A stretch of DNA of 64,000 nucleotides, from NCBI GenBank assembly GCA_025267735.1, contig CM046311.1:21660020-21724019 (forward strand), read 5' to 3'. The position numbers and the translations under genes were made by a program. The stretch is from Mactra quadrangularis (Eukaryota > Mollusca > Bivalvia > Venerida > Mactridae). The notes under the pieces are model-generated. The model had not been told where the DNA came from. It worked only from the letters and a program-made list of their open reading frames with translations, and ran no database searches. This document shows positions 1-10,025 of this stretch, piece by piece. How positions within the stretch are numbered: the first letter of the stretch is position 1; each line of letters opens with the position of its first letter.

Positions 1-129
1 CCAAGCGAACTTGTCGTTCAATTTCCTTCTCTCAAATCATTCAATGAATTACATTCCTTCAAAATATTGTACACTGCTTGATAAGACATCATATTGTTAA
101 TATCCTGAAAACAAACCATTAATAATGAT

Positions 130-425
130 AACAACAAGAAATGAAATGTGGAAACTACATTAAAGCCGGATTTTCATCAAGATTTGACCATAAATGACAG
201 AGATATCCAACATAACTTTAACACAAAATTACAAAGGGAAATTATCCACAATAAAGACAGGTAGATTTGTGGTTAATTTCGAATTCTGTTCATCACATGG
301 TATGTCATCATTGTATGAAGTTTTATTAAGATTTGACATTAAATGTCAGAGATATATGGTAAATTGAAAACTAACACAATAATTAACAAGTTCCCCGACC
401 ATTGTTTGCTAATTAAAAATTTGCC
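130..425 (-). repeat. Interspersed repeat R3, reverse copy
   Basis: Read on the minus strand this matches the R3 repeat seen at about 39880, 40950, 57025 and 63535. Shared landmarks are the stretch ending in a GTGGTTTCCACATT-like motif, the TTTATGAAACTTCATAC-like motif and the ACCATGTGATGAACAG-like motif. A short extra copy of the ATTTGAC..AAATG..AGAGATAT segment sits inside it. No coding capacity is visible. The class is unknown. Confidence 0.6.
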
Positions 426-1239
426 AGAGTGTTTTGTTCATGGCAAAGCTGATCTTTCAACAAAAATGCTTTTAAGACAGGAATTTAATAGTCATTAAAA
501 GGAATTAATCAGTCAAAACAAGAAATAAAAAGTCATGAAACTCCAAAGCAGATAAATCCATAGTAACATATCCCTTTGGACTTGTGTAGAAGAAGTAACA
601 ATGAATAATCATACAAGTTATTATTTGAATATTTCCACTAATACTAAAGATATTTCAATTGGAACAAGTTATAGCATTAAACATTCAAAGTACAAAGGCA
701 ACTTAACTCCAAAACATTCTTATAAAGAGTTATGTCCCTGCATAGTTGCCTAGATGTAGTACCAGTGAATAAGCATTCCAACTTTCATCTTAATGACTTC
801 ACCAGTATAAAAATATTTCCTTTCAAAATACTCCAACCTTAATTTAAAAGTTTAAAGGGGAATAACTTCAAAAATAATTCATCAAAAGTAACCATTCTTT
901 GTAGTTGTGTACTTGTAGTACTGTAAATAAGCTAGCTTACTTCTTACAATCAAATATCTATATAAGTACTGAATTTCTACAATTTTAACAAAATTTAATA
1001 GTCAATATTAAAGTTTAAAGGGACATAACTTCAAATCTTATTCATTCAGAGTAATCTCCCTTATGAGTCATGAAGATATAATCAACAAAAAAGTATACAA
1101 ACTTTTATTAAAATATCTTCCAACGCTATTGAACCACAACAACATAATACACTGATTGGAAATTAACGCAACATATTAATTCAAAAACAGCATAAAAAGA
1201 CATCAGATCTATGTTAAACAAAAAGGCCAGCAAAGGAGC
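426..1239. other. No gene seen; old repeat-like segments
   Basis: No open frame or splice-consistent exon was found. Between about 700 and 1135 there are three loosely similar segments, each with an AAAGGG-ACATAACTTCAAA-like motif followed by a GTA-rich stretch. They look like a decayed internally repeated element. Confidence 0.4.
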
Positions 1240-1244
1240 TCTAC

Positions 1245-1335
1245 TGTTATGTCTATGAATTACAACCAATTATTCATCAGTATAAATTTAATCAACCATT
1301 TTGACATATAGTAAAATACAATAATGACGTTAACG
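1245..1335 (-). repeat. Truncated downstream LTR
   Basis: These 91 bp match the first 90 bp of the upstream LTR (4745-4834) with a single 1-bp indel. Both begin TGTTATGTC in plus orientation. Identity stops after GACGTTAACG, where integrase sequence follows directly, so the rest of this LTR was lost in an internal deletion. Confidence 0.9.
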
Positions 1336-1741
1336 GGTAATCTAATTTTGTGCGCACATTCCGCCTCATCAATGCCTCATATGGAGTATACCCTGTAGCA
1401 GGATGTGGTGTTGATCTATATCCCATGAGCATGTTCTGTATTGCTCCAACAATCGATTTACCTTCACTGTGTGCAATCTTTTCTGTCTTGTTCAATACTT
1501 TCATAAATCTTTCTGAATGAGTGGAAATCTGGCATTGAAAACATTTAGATATGCTGTCTTCATCTAAACTGTTCAATCTTGGAAACCAATATTTTGCTCT
1601 TAACATTTGCTTGGTTTTTGTCATTCCAAAGTGACCTATACTATGAGCAGCTTTAATGGTCGCTTTCTGTAATTTCTCTGGAATCACCACTTGTCTGTTT
1701 CGTAGTATTAGATCATTTGCTTGATATAGTTCATGTCGCAC
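1292..1741 (-). pseudogene. Integrase remnant, catalytic core deleted
   Basis: This 149-residue frame carries the integrase N-terminal zinc-binding module. His33, His37, Cys67 and Cys70 fit H-X3-H-X29-C-X2-C. Only about six residues later the sequence resumes with an ERFMK-like segment, which in full integrases holds the Glu of the DDE triad, followed by the usual GYRSTPHPATGYTPYE-type C-terminal stretch. About a hundred residues with the two catalytic Asp are therefore missing. The last residues run into the LTR fragment. Inactive; part of the LTR element. Confidence 0.88.
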
Positions 1742-1771
1742 TAAATAAAACGGTTTTATCTCTGGTTGATC

Positions 1772-2071
1772 TTAGTATCTCTCCCAATCGTTTTTCTTCA
1801 TTATCTCTTTAATCAATTTCATCATTCTATCATTTGACGTAGCTTCTTTAATGTCATCTGTGACCACTCCATGTTCATTGAAAACTATCATTTTGATAAT
1901 GCGTTCTGTGTCATCGCTTTCTGTTTCCTCTAATGGATGTCTGGATAGGTAGTCCATAGGATCTGTCGCATCTTTTCCTGGTTCATAGATTAATTCATAA
2001 TCCACATCTTGCATCTCCATAATCCATTTCTCAATTCTTGGAGGAAGTTTCGCACATGATTTATTAAACAT
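1772..2071 (-). pseudogene. RNase H end and linker of the gypsy Pol, frame-broken
   Basis: This 99-residue frame begins with the end of the RNase H region (LPPRIEKWIMEMQDVDYE, EPGKD, then DYLSRHPL), which is characteristic of Ty3/gypsy Pol just before integrase. It lies between the main Gag-Pol frame and the integrase remnant on the same strand but in another frame. The RNase H segment between them (about 2072-2216) is recognisable and is broken by at least one stop codon. No independent function. Confidence 0.85.
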
Positions 2072-2216
2072 GGGATAAGGGGTTTATGCGATGTCATAAT
2101 TTTGAATTTTGGAGCTCCAAGCAATTACATGCTAAACCTTGATTTTGCCCATTTTACTGCCAAAGCATCTTTCTCTGTTTGACTGTACCTCTTTTCTGCA
2201 GTCGTCATCGATCTGC

Positions 2217-4667
2217 TTATATAGTGCACTGGTTGTAATCCGTTTTATGAAATAATCCAGCTGATAGTCCTTCGTGGAAACTTGCTTCTGTTCTTACAAT
2301 AATTGGTCTTCTTGGATTAAAGAATGCCATAGTATCCTCGTTAGTGATGTTATCTTTCAGTTTCTGAAATGCTGCTTGCTCGTCTGGTCCCCATGAAAAT
2401 GGTACATCTTTTCCTGTAAGTCTTCTCAATGGTGCTGTCAGAACTGCATATCTTGGAATAAATTTTGAAAGATATCCAATCATACCTAAGAAACTGCGAA
2501 CTTCTTCTCTTGATTCTGGAGCCTTACATTCCTTCACAGCTTTCACTTTTTCCGCTGTTGGTTTGAGTCCTTCATCTGTAAATCTATATCCATAAAATTC
2601 TAATTCTCGTACTCCGAATTGGCATTTCTCCTTGTTCAATGTTATTCCAAAATCATTCGCTCTCTGTAAAACTGTTTCCAATGTCTTGTTATGCTCTTCC
2701 ATAGTAGTACCTCCTATCAATATAACATCTCGTTGGTTAAGACAAAATGGAATGTCCCCAAATATCCTGAACATAGCTTCATCGAAAAGATCTTGGGATG
2801 CTTTTGCTCCAAATATCAGTCCTTTCGGTCTCATGTTTCCCCATGGTGTGCTGAAAGTTGCAATAGATCTCGAATCTGGATGTAGAATCAGTTGGTGATA
2901 ACCTTGTCGTAAATCCATCTTTGAAAAATACTTGCAGGCGTGAAACTTACACGTAAAATCCTCAACTACTGGTGCTTGCAAAATTCTGTTTCTCTCCATG
3001 TACTTGTTTGGAAGTTTCAAATCAACACTAGCTCTTATCATATGTGGTTCAAGATTCTCCTTTTCAACACCTGAGTATCTTGGTTTCGGCTGAACCACTA
3101 ATGGTGAACACCAAGTAACTGGTTCTCCTGGCTGGACTTCTTCGTATATATCTTCCTTGATACATTGATCTAACCACTTTCGTAATGGTTCCTGGAGATA
3201 ATATGGAACTGGTCGAGGTTTCTGTGCAATTGGAACAACTCCTGGTTTCATTGAAAATTTTACATGGAAATCTTCATTTTTCTTTTTGTCAGATATTTTA
3301 CCAATACCTTGAAACATATTATCAAATTTCTTCACGATCTTCTCTATATCGGTTAGTATAGGTGTTTCTTTCACTACCTTCACTGCAAAATGCCTGTTAA
3401 TTCCATGCTCATTTTCGTCTTTCAATGAACCATCCGGTCTGATTTCAAGCATCCCTAAGTCAATAAGAGTTTTCCTACCTATAAGTGGTGGTGAATTAAT
3501 CTTTCCTTTCACTACAATGATACAACTCTCTATGCCTCTTGTCGCATTTCTAAGGATGGCTTTGAACTCTCCTGAAACAGGTAAACTGTGTTGAAGAGTG
3601 CTTAATTTCGTGTTGCTCCTCTTTAAGTCAATGTTACCTTCAATTCTGCGCTTCAGTGTGTAATATTGATGCTCATCCATCACATTTGCGTCTGCACCAC
3701 TGTCTGGTTCCATGTGAACAATAACATCATTCACAGCAACAGGTACCGTTTTCTGATAGTCACTTATCTTTTTGATTTTTATCTTGCCAATTCTTATATG
3801 CTTAAGTGAATGTTCAATAAAATTCGTTCCCTGAAATTCATCTTCAGATTCATCTGCTGATTCATCTCCTGTTCTTCTGATATATTGTGTTGAAGTTCGA
3901 AAATGCCCTCTATTTTGCCTTCTATCTGGTCTGTCTGATATGCAAACAACCGCAAAATGATTCTGTTTGTCACATTTAGCACATGTCTTTCCCCAAGCTG
4001 GACACAGTTCCTTCTGTTTTGGGTGCTTCCTGTCGCAATATTTACATCTTTCATATGCATGGTTACTGTCATTGTATCTTTGTCTTCTAGCATTGTCGTC
4101 TTTTCTCTTAATTCTGGCTATCTCGCTACCATGGCTCATTACCTTTACTTGCATTGAGGTGTCTTCCATCAGTTGCATAGACTCTAAGGTTTGTTGCAAA
4201 TTTAATTTCTTATAAAGGACTTTCCGAATTAATTCCTCATTGTCCGATGTTTGTATCAAATGTTCGAGTATTCTCTCATCATCATTGTGAAATTCACATC
4301 CTTTTGTTTTCTCTCTCAACCTGGCAGCATAAGAAATTGTTGATTCCTCCGGTTGTGGTCTCATATTCAAAAAGATATAACGATTGTAATAAATATTCTT
4401 CTTCGGCGAAAAATATTCAGTCAATTTTACTTTTAATTTCTTGTACTCGTCTCCAATAAACGGATCTTGTAAACTCTTATTTAATCTTCGAACGTCTTTA
4501 CCTTCATAAAGCATCAGCGCATCTTTCTTCTCAGATGGATCAGTAATTTTCAAGAATCTTAGCTCTAGTTCCAGCTCCTCAATCCATTCATCCCAACGTT
4601 CCGCCGTTGTCATGTGGTCTTCCCCCACGATGAAAGGATTTATCTTTAAAGAGCGGTTTTCCGCCAT
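2217..4667 (-). pseudogene. Gag-protease-RT polyprotein of the gypsy element, mutated
   Basis: The 816-residue frame opens at an ATG about 77 bp downstream of the LTR. Residues 1-200 are Gag-like. A CCHC zinc knuckle lies at Cys229, Cys232, His237 and Cys242, with another Cys cluster from 208. A retropepsin-type DSGA is at 322-325. RT covers about 480-700. The first catalytic Asp is present (Asp585 in MDLRQGY), but the YxDD site reads N-Q-R-D-V at 644-648, so one of the paired Asp is Val. The start of RNase H follows, and the frame ends early by frameshift. Gag and Pol share one frame, as in many invertebrate gypsy elements. Confidence 0.93.
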
Positions 4668-4730
4668 AATTCTCTCTATTTTTCTATCACTGTTCAGATC
4701 TCAATTATCTTACTCTAAATAAACGTTTTT

Positions 4731-4743
4731 CTCCTCGTCGCCA
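4731..4743 (-). other. Primer-binding-like site
   Basis: On the minus strand, one base after the LTR end, the sequence is TGGCGACGAGGAG. It begins with the TGG expected for pairing with a tRNA 3' CCA end. The tRNA was not identified. Confidence 0.7.
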
Positions 4744-4744
4744 A

Positions 4745-4884
4745 TGTTATGTCTATGAATTACAACCAATTATTCATAGTATAAATTTAATCAACCATTT
4801 TGACATATAGTAAAATACAATAATGACGTTAACGACGTTACTTAGAAACGACGTCATAATATCTATAAATAGAACAGTATCACA
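4745..4884 (-). repeat. Upstream LTR, 140 bp
   Basis: The LTR has TG..CA ends and borders the TCTAC target duplication. A TATA-like TATTTATAG on the minus strand lies near its 5' part and could serve as the promoter. At 140 bp it is short for a gypsy LTR but within the known range. Confidence 0.92.
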
Positions 4885-5059
4885 TCTACTTTAAAAAGGC
4901 TTACATTAAAATAAACACACTCATGAATCAGTTCATTTGAAAAATTTCTATAGGGGGTCCAGAGTCCCCTGACCCACCTCCTGCTAGATTTGCCAATCGT
5001 ATGCATACCGGAGGTAAATTTTGTAAAGAAATGTACTTAAAACTATAATCAATATTTTT

Positions 5060-5330
5060 TCTGTGGATTAAACCCTGCATCAACACATTGCATAGATGTA
5101 AGTCACATCACTGTAAACCAGTTAATTGGCACATACTTCCTGCAGTGACTTACAACTGCCATACATGATTTAGAATCAGTGGTAGGAGGAACAATGGCCA
5201 CAGAAAATATTAAATTTTAATAACCAAACTCCACGAAACTATGCCCCTTCTGGGAATCAGACCCAGGGCCCCTAGAATAGGTACATTGTACTGGTGTGCT
5301 ACAGACTGAGCTAGCTGGGATAAATAAAGA
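5060..5330 (-). repeat. tRNA-derived SINE, family 1
   Basis: On the minus strand a tRNA-like head holds an A box (TAGCTCAGTCTGTAG) and a B-box-like GGGTCTGATTCCC. A tail follows with the motifs ATCATGTATGGCAGTTGTAAG and CACTG...GTGCC. The same head and tail recur at about 15455, 25865 and 42845, so this is an interspersed family. Confidence 0.8.
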
Positions 5331-5539
5331 ACAATTGATCAAACTAACAAATACTCACATAAGACTGACACTGTTTTGTATGTTCACCAGTATGAAGACC
5401 ACAAACCATAAATTACTATCAACCATTTATTTTGAATACATTTGTAGAATGTCAGTGGATCTATTGTTTCAGATCTGAAAAAAATACAAAATTTCTATAA
5501 TTTATAATTCATATCAACAATTTGTTCATACAATGTAGT

Positions 5540-5620
5540 ATAGTCATAGGAGCTCCTGTGAGGATCTAGAGGGGGGTATTGGGGGGGGTCTGGACCCCCC
5601 CCCCTAAAATTTCCAAAATT
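5540..5620. other. G/C homopolymer palindrome
   Basis: A run of G, then TCTGGA, then a run of C forms a near-palindrome around 5580-5603. It is probably the end of a degraded transposon; its limits cannot be set. Confidence 0.4.
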
Positions 5621-5699
5621 TACCTGTTCACTGATGTTTTTCTTGACTACAGTGTATGTCATTTCTAAGTATCTTGAAGCATTTTTTTGTACTTTTTTT

Positions 5700-6410
5700 A
5701 GGGTTACACTAATATACGAAAAGGACTTTTTGGGCGAAAAGGCGCAAAAAGGACATTTACCGGCGAAAAGGCGCAAAAAGGACAATTATATACGAAAAGG
5801 ACATTTTATCGTCTTTTCAAACTCTGGATAGGGTATGAAAAGGACTTAAATCCGGCAAAAAACCTTTATATTCGACGCAAAAAGGACTTTTACAGACGAA
5901 AAGGCGCAAAAACGTCTCTAATATTCGAAAAGGACCTTTCTGTATCAGTTCATGCATTAAATAGAGTATGAAAAGGACTTAATGCGGGCGAAAAGACTTC
6001 AATACGAGGCAAATAAGGGCATTTACCGGCGAAAAGGCGCTCAAAAGTACACTATTATACGAAAAGGACATTTTTTCGTCAACAAAATCATTTATTATAC
6101 TATGAAAAGGGCTAAATTTGAGCGAAAAGACGTCCAATTCAAGGCAAAAAGGACTTTTAGCGGCGAGAAGGCGCTAAAAGCACACTAATATACGAAAAGG
6201 ACATTTTTGCATCCGTTCATGCATTAAATGCGGGCGAAAAGACTTCAATACGAGGCAAAAAGGACAATTACCGGCGGAAAGGCACTAGAAAGTACACTAA
6301 TATACGAAAAGGACATTTTTTTCGTCAAAAAATCTTTTATGATACTATGAAAAGGGCTGAATTTGAGCAAAAAGGCTTTTAATTCGAGGCAAAAAGGGCT
6401 TTTACGAGAT
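5700..6410. repeat. AAAAGG-rich complex repeat
   Basis: The words CGAAAAGGAC, GGCGAAAAGGCGC and GAGGCAAAAAGG recur every 15-30 bp for 700 bp. A longer order is visible: blocks beginning ATATACGAAAAGGACATTTT recur at about 5785, 6055, 6190 and 6300, and a GTTCATGCATTAAAT block occurs at about 5947 and 6217. Short frames inside it share the Lys/Arg-rich bias of the repeat and are not taken as genes. Confidence 0.75.
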
Positions 6411-6412
6411 TA

Positions 6413-6635
6413 TGATTATGAGAATCCTTGCTTCATTTTCGTGAATTGTGTTAAATTTCTGATAAAACCACTTTATATATATATACCTTCTCATGTGACA
6501 TTGACCTTTGACATACACAACATGTGGACAACATTAAGCAAAAACATAGTAAACACTTGATAAAGGCTATCCAACACATGTATTCATATTTCAACGATAA
6601 AGTAAAAGCCTCAAATAAACTAATTGTTTGATTAT
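6413..6635 (+). repeat. Interspersed repeat R1, left part (interrupted)
   Basis: This segment is the reverse complement of about 32400-32640. Landmarks are TTGACCTTTGACATACACAAC and AAACACTTGAT. It continues at 7798 after the piggyBac-derived insertion. Confidence 0.8.
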
Positions 6636-6639
6636 TTAA

Positions 6640-7793
6640 CCCTTATCATGCTATATACCTTACTACTGATAAGCCCACCCAACTGCTGAATTAATTTAGC
6701 TGATATTGATCAGAGGATGCCCTGGTGAAAGGTGTTGTGTTTATCTGCTTTAAATTATCTTTTATTGTGAATTGATCTTAACATAACCTATAATTTTTGA
6801 AAAGTACATAGAATACAGAACATGAATATATAATTTTTATTGAATTTTGTCATCTAACCATCTGTTTTAAGTCTTCCATATGACACAAAAGAAACAAAAA
6901 TATGTGGCCTTATTTAAGTTTGCAATACTTAGGCTGTTAAAATCATTTAATGCATATTGATTTTATTTTAAGACAGAATATGAATAGCATAATAAAATCA
7001 TGCATATCAATTATGTTAATTGGGTATCTAGGATATCAAACTTTCATATTCGTTGACCGATGGTTCGCATTATTTCTGTATGTATTGAATGTTCACAGTA
7101 TTCCAATTTTATTTACACAACTAAGAATTGAATTATAAACACTCTTATATATACAACATATATACACGCATGTTCACAGTAACACTTATGCATAATAAAA
7201 CTTGAAAACATAAAAATGCCACCAATAAATATCATTATTATGGAAATTAATCACCAAAAAACCTATAATACGTGAAAACGTGTTTTATATACGTTTCAAT
7301 GTCTACTTTCGGTTTTTCTACTTTCGTTTTCGGAGCTTGCGGACATACGGTGTAAACAAATAAATTACCGATATTAAGTATAAGTAAATTTATGAAAAAG
7401 CAATCAAAAAAACGTATACATGTTTTTTCTGTACAAAACAATTAAAATCTTTGAATAATTCCTCTAAAACATCGTCTAACGAAAATGATTGTTTTGCATA
7501 AGCCGCCATGATTGTTATTGTTGTCAAAACTTAGGGAGAAATGGAATTTGTTTTTCGCGCGTAAGGCTGGATTACACTTCTACTGGACAATATTTTAATA
7601 AATAACATCATCAACTAGATTTTGGCCTTTGATAATATAATTTCTGTACAGATGTCGATCTATTTTAAGCATAATAAGAGGATAATAAGAGGGTGTAACT
7701 TGGAAACACGTGTATCGCGACTGTAGGTCGCGCTCAGCAGTGGGAAAACGATAAGATCATCGCGACCTGTGGTCGCGTATAGCATGATAAGGG
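6640..7793. mobile_element. piggyBac-type element, internally deleted
   Basis: TTAA lies at both edges (6636-6639 and 7794-7797). Next to it are terminal inverted repeats CCCTTATCATGCTA and TAGCATGATAAGGG. TTAA duplication with CCCT ends is the hallmark of piggyBac. Near the right end there are two CG-rich hairpins (CGCGAC..GTCGCG at about 7716 and 7763). The length of 1154 bp is about half that of a full element. It sits inside repeat R1, which continues on both sides. Confidence 0.85.
7390..7509 (-). pseudogene. Possible N-terminal stub of a piggyBac transposase
   Basis: An ATG at 7509 on the minus strand opens 39 codons, starting MAAYAKQSFSLDDVLEELF, before a stop. A short acidic-hydrophobic start like this (LDDVLEELF) is common in piggyBac-like transposases. 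The position, inside the TTAA-flanked element and reading inward from its right end, fits. No DDD catalytic region was found, so the rest has been deleted. The assignment rests on position and a short resemblance only. Confidence 0.4.
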
Positions 7794-7797
7794 TTAA

Positions 7798-8310
7798 ATA
7801 GTATTTACGGGGTATTAATTTCCTCCTTGGATCAAGGTCAAGGTCACGGTAAATGTTAATTTATGTCTATAAATATTTGTCAAAGATTCTATCAAGTTAA
7901 TTTTAATAATAACTATTTTCTATTTGCATCTCCAACCCTACATGACCATTAAAATGATTCAAAATGTTTGAAACAACTTTCTCATGTATGTTACCATTAC
8001 CATGACCTTAACCTTGGAAGTATATCACATGATGTAAATCAATGTCTTAACTTGGTTAACATTTGTAGAATTCAAAAACACTGTAATGTATCATCCTATA
8101 ATACATTCAAAACGGTAATAAGAAGTTTAGTCGCTTTGGGATACTGATTTCCAGGCGCATGTGCAGAAACGCCGGCCATCTTGAATTTTGAAGTGGAAAT
8201 CGTGCTTTTTGTGAATTGTAGACCATTCAGGTCATCTGAGCCAAATTTGGTGCTTGTATCACCAAGTGAAAGATTGTTGCAGTTATCGACCCCATTAAAG
8301 TGGTTAAGAT
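7798..8310 (+). repeat. Interspersed repeat R1, right part
   Basis: Matches in reverse about 30715-30978 and 32147-32400. Landmarks are AAGGTCAAGGTCA, CATGTATGTTACC, a GCCATCTTGAA segment and AAATTTGGTGCTTGTATCAC. A short 3' piece also occurs at about 35235-35390. The family is unclassified. Confidence 0.8.
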
Positions 8311-8687
8311 GACAATTATTCACTGACGCAAATCAGTATACATATGCATCAATTTAAAGAAGAGCATAAACATTGCAACATACCATCATATAAAACAACA
8401 GCTTCATCTTTCACGATTTCATTCTTACTCTTTAATGGTTCTTGTAATTTTAATGATTGTGGTGATTTCTTCATGGTAACCTTTAAAGCCTACAAAATGA
8501 ATAGAGGTCTTGAAATTTTGTTCATGGATAAAAAATCAATAATTCAGTCTACGCAAGATATTTGATATTAAAGTTTATGGAAACAAACGTTATTTTACCT
8601 TTTAAAAACGAATGAATTGTCAGTGTAAAGAAAGAAATATTAATTAAGTATATGATTAAGTAATAAATAGGCATCACACCACCAAAA

Positions 8688-9350
8688 ATAGTGTTACACC
8701 CTAGAAAAATTTAGTGGTGTTACACCCGACAAAAATTTAGTGGTGTTACACCCTAGAAAAATTTAGTGGTGTTACACCCGACAAAAATTTAGTGGTGTTA
8801 CACCCTAGAAAAATTTAGTGGTGTTACACCCTAGAAAAATTTAGTGGTGTTACACCCTAGAAAAATTTAGTGGTGTTACACCCTAGAAAAATTTAGTGGT
8901 GTTACACCCTAGAAAAATTTAGTGGTGTTACACCCTAGAAAAATTTAGTGGTGTTACACCCGACAAAAATTTAGTGGTGTTACACCCGACAAAAATTTAG
9001 TGGTGTTACACCCTAGAAAAATTTAGTGGTGTTACACCCGACAAAAATTTAGTGGTGTTACACCCGACAAAAATTTAGTGGTGTTACACCCGACAAAAAT
9101 TTAGTGGTGTTACACCCGACAAAAATTTAGTGGTGTTACACCCTAGAAAAATTTAATGGTGTTACACCCTAGAAAAATTTAGTGGTGTTACACCCGACAA
9201 AAATTTAGTGGTGTTACACCCGACAAAAATTTAGTGGTGTTACACCCTAGAAAAATTTAGTGGTGTTACACCCGACAAAAATTTAGTGGTGTTACACCCG
9301 ACAAAAATTTAGTGGTGTTACACCCGACAAAAATTTAGTGGTGTTACACT
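8688..9350. repeat. 26-bp minisatellite, 25 units of two types
   Basis: The unit is TTTAGTGGTGTTACACC plus a variable CTAGAAAAA or CGACAAAAA. Units are otherwise nearly identical; one has AATGG for AGTGG. Reading left to right, with T for the TAG type and G for the GAC type, the order is TGTG, TTTTTT, GG, T, GGGG, TT, GG, T, GGG. There are no spacers, so this is not a CRISPR array. The array ends at CACTCAAAATAAGG. Confidence 0.95.
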
Positions 9351-9359
9351 CAAAATAAG

Positions 9360-9880
9360 GGAGACTACCTTTCCAAAGTTGTCCCAACCAGGGGACCAGT
9401 TAAAACGCTTAGAAGCGCTTATCCCCAGCAAGGGGATTACCCTGTATACTAAATCACGTCATATACATGTCTGAGGTCATATACATGTTTGTTAAAGAAT
9501 TTGGATAACAAAGTTTTGAGAATATAAAGCACAATGTTCTATAGAGACCTAAAAAGGTCTAATAACATCGATTCACCAATAAAACTCTGCAAAACTTTTT
9601 ACAAGTTTATTTTGACATCTTTTTTCTCAGTACAGCATGGGAGTAAGGTGCATTCAGAACTTCCTCGGCCATTTGCTACACGAATAACCTCGGAAGTATT
9701 TAGGCGCCATGTTTAAACTATTTGAACAAATACACGATCGTTTAGGCTATGGCTGAAGTTCCATTTTTAATCCGTAAATTTAAAATTACACAGTTCAATG
9801 ATACCGATGAACAATATTTGCTTCAATTTAGAATAAATAGATATGTTTAGTCAAAGATCTGTGAGTAGACTACAAGAACT
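9360..9880. other. No gene seen
   Basis: AT-rich unique-looking sequence. A 60-codon frame at 9534 shows no motif and no splice context. A small hairpin AAGCGCTT..AAGCGCTT-like lies near 9408. Confidence 0.3.
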
Positions 9881-9881
9881 A

Positions 9882-10025
9882 AGGGCACATTCCGTAAGCA
9901 AATCGCTAGATAGCGATTCGTCCGCTGGTACCCTCGATTTGGTGTCACATGGTAAATACTTTTGGTGCAAGAAAGGTACCAGAGGACGAATCACTATGTA
10001 GCGATTTGCTTGCGGAACGTGCCCT
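9882..10025. mobile_element. Foldback MITE with long inverted repeats
   Basis: About 50 bp at the left (AGGGCACATTCCGTAAGC.. to GCTGGTACC) are the near-perfect reverse complement of the right (GGTACCAGAGG.. to GAACGTGCCCT). Only about 40 bp separate the arms, so the whole element can form one hairpin. A related copy lies at about 10951. A TA target site is possible (ACTA at the left, CTAATT at the right). Confidence 0.75.

Larger units (their letters stand above)
1240..4889 (-). mobile_element. Ty3/gypsy-type LTR retrotransposon, defective, with target duplication
   Basis: The element spans 1245-4884 on the minus strand. It is flanked by an identical 5-bp duplication, TCTAC, at 1240-1244 and 4885-4889. 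The upstream LTR (4745-4884) is complete. The downstream LTR survives as 1245-1335 only. A primer-binding-like site adjoins the upstream LTR. The interior carries Gag, protease, RT, RNase H and integrase remains, in that order, which is the Ty3/gypsy order. It is about 3.64 kb, shorter than the usual 4.5-6 kb, because the integrase core and the region before the downstream LTR are missing. Frames are interrupted and one RT catalytic Asp is replaced, so the copy cannot be autonomous. Confidence 0.93.

Noticed and set aside
5982..6188. Lys/Arg-rich plus frame in the AAAAGG repeat
   Set aside because: Composition follows directly from the repeated word; neighbouring repeats do not keep the frame.
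8096..8323. Frames shared between 8096-8323 and 30683-30902 as a gene family
   Set aside because: Both are the same segment of repeat R1 and are read in unrelated frames.
8688..9350. CRISPR-like array
   Set aside because: Units are contiguous with no unique spacers, and the context is an animal genome.
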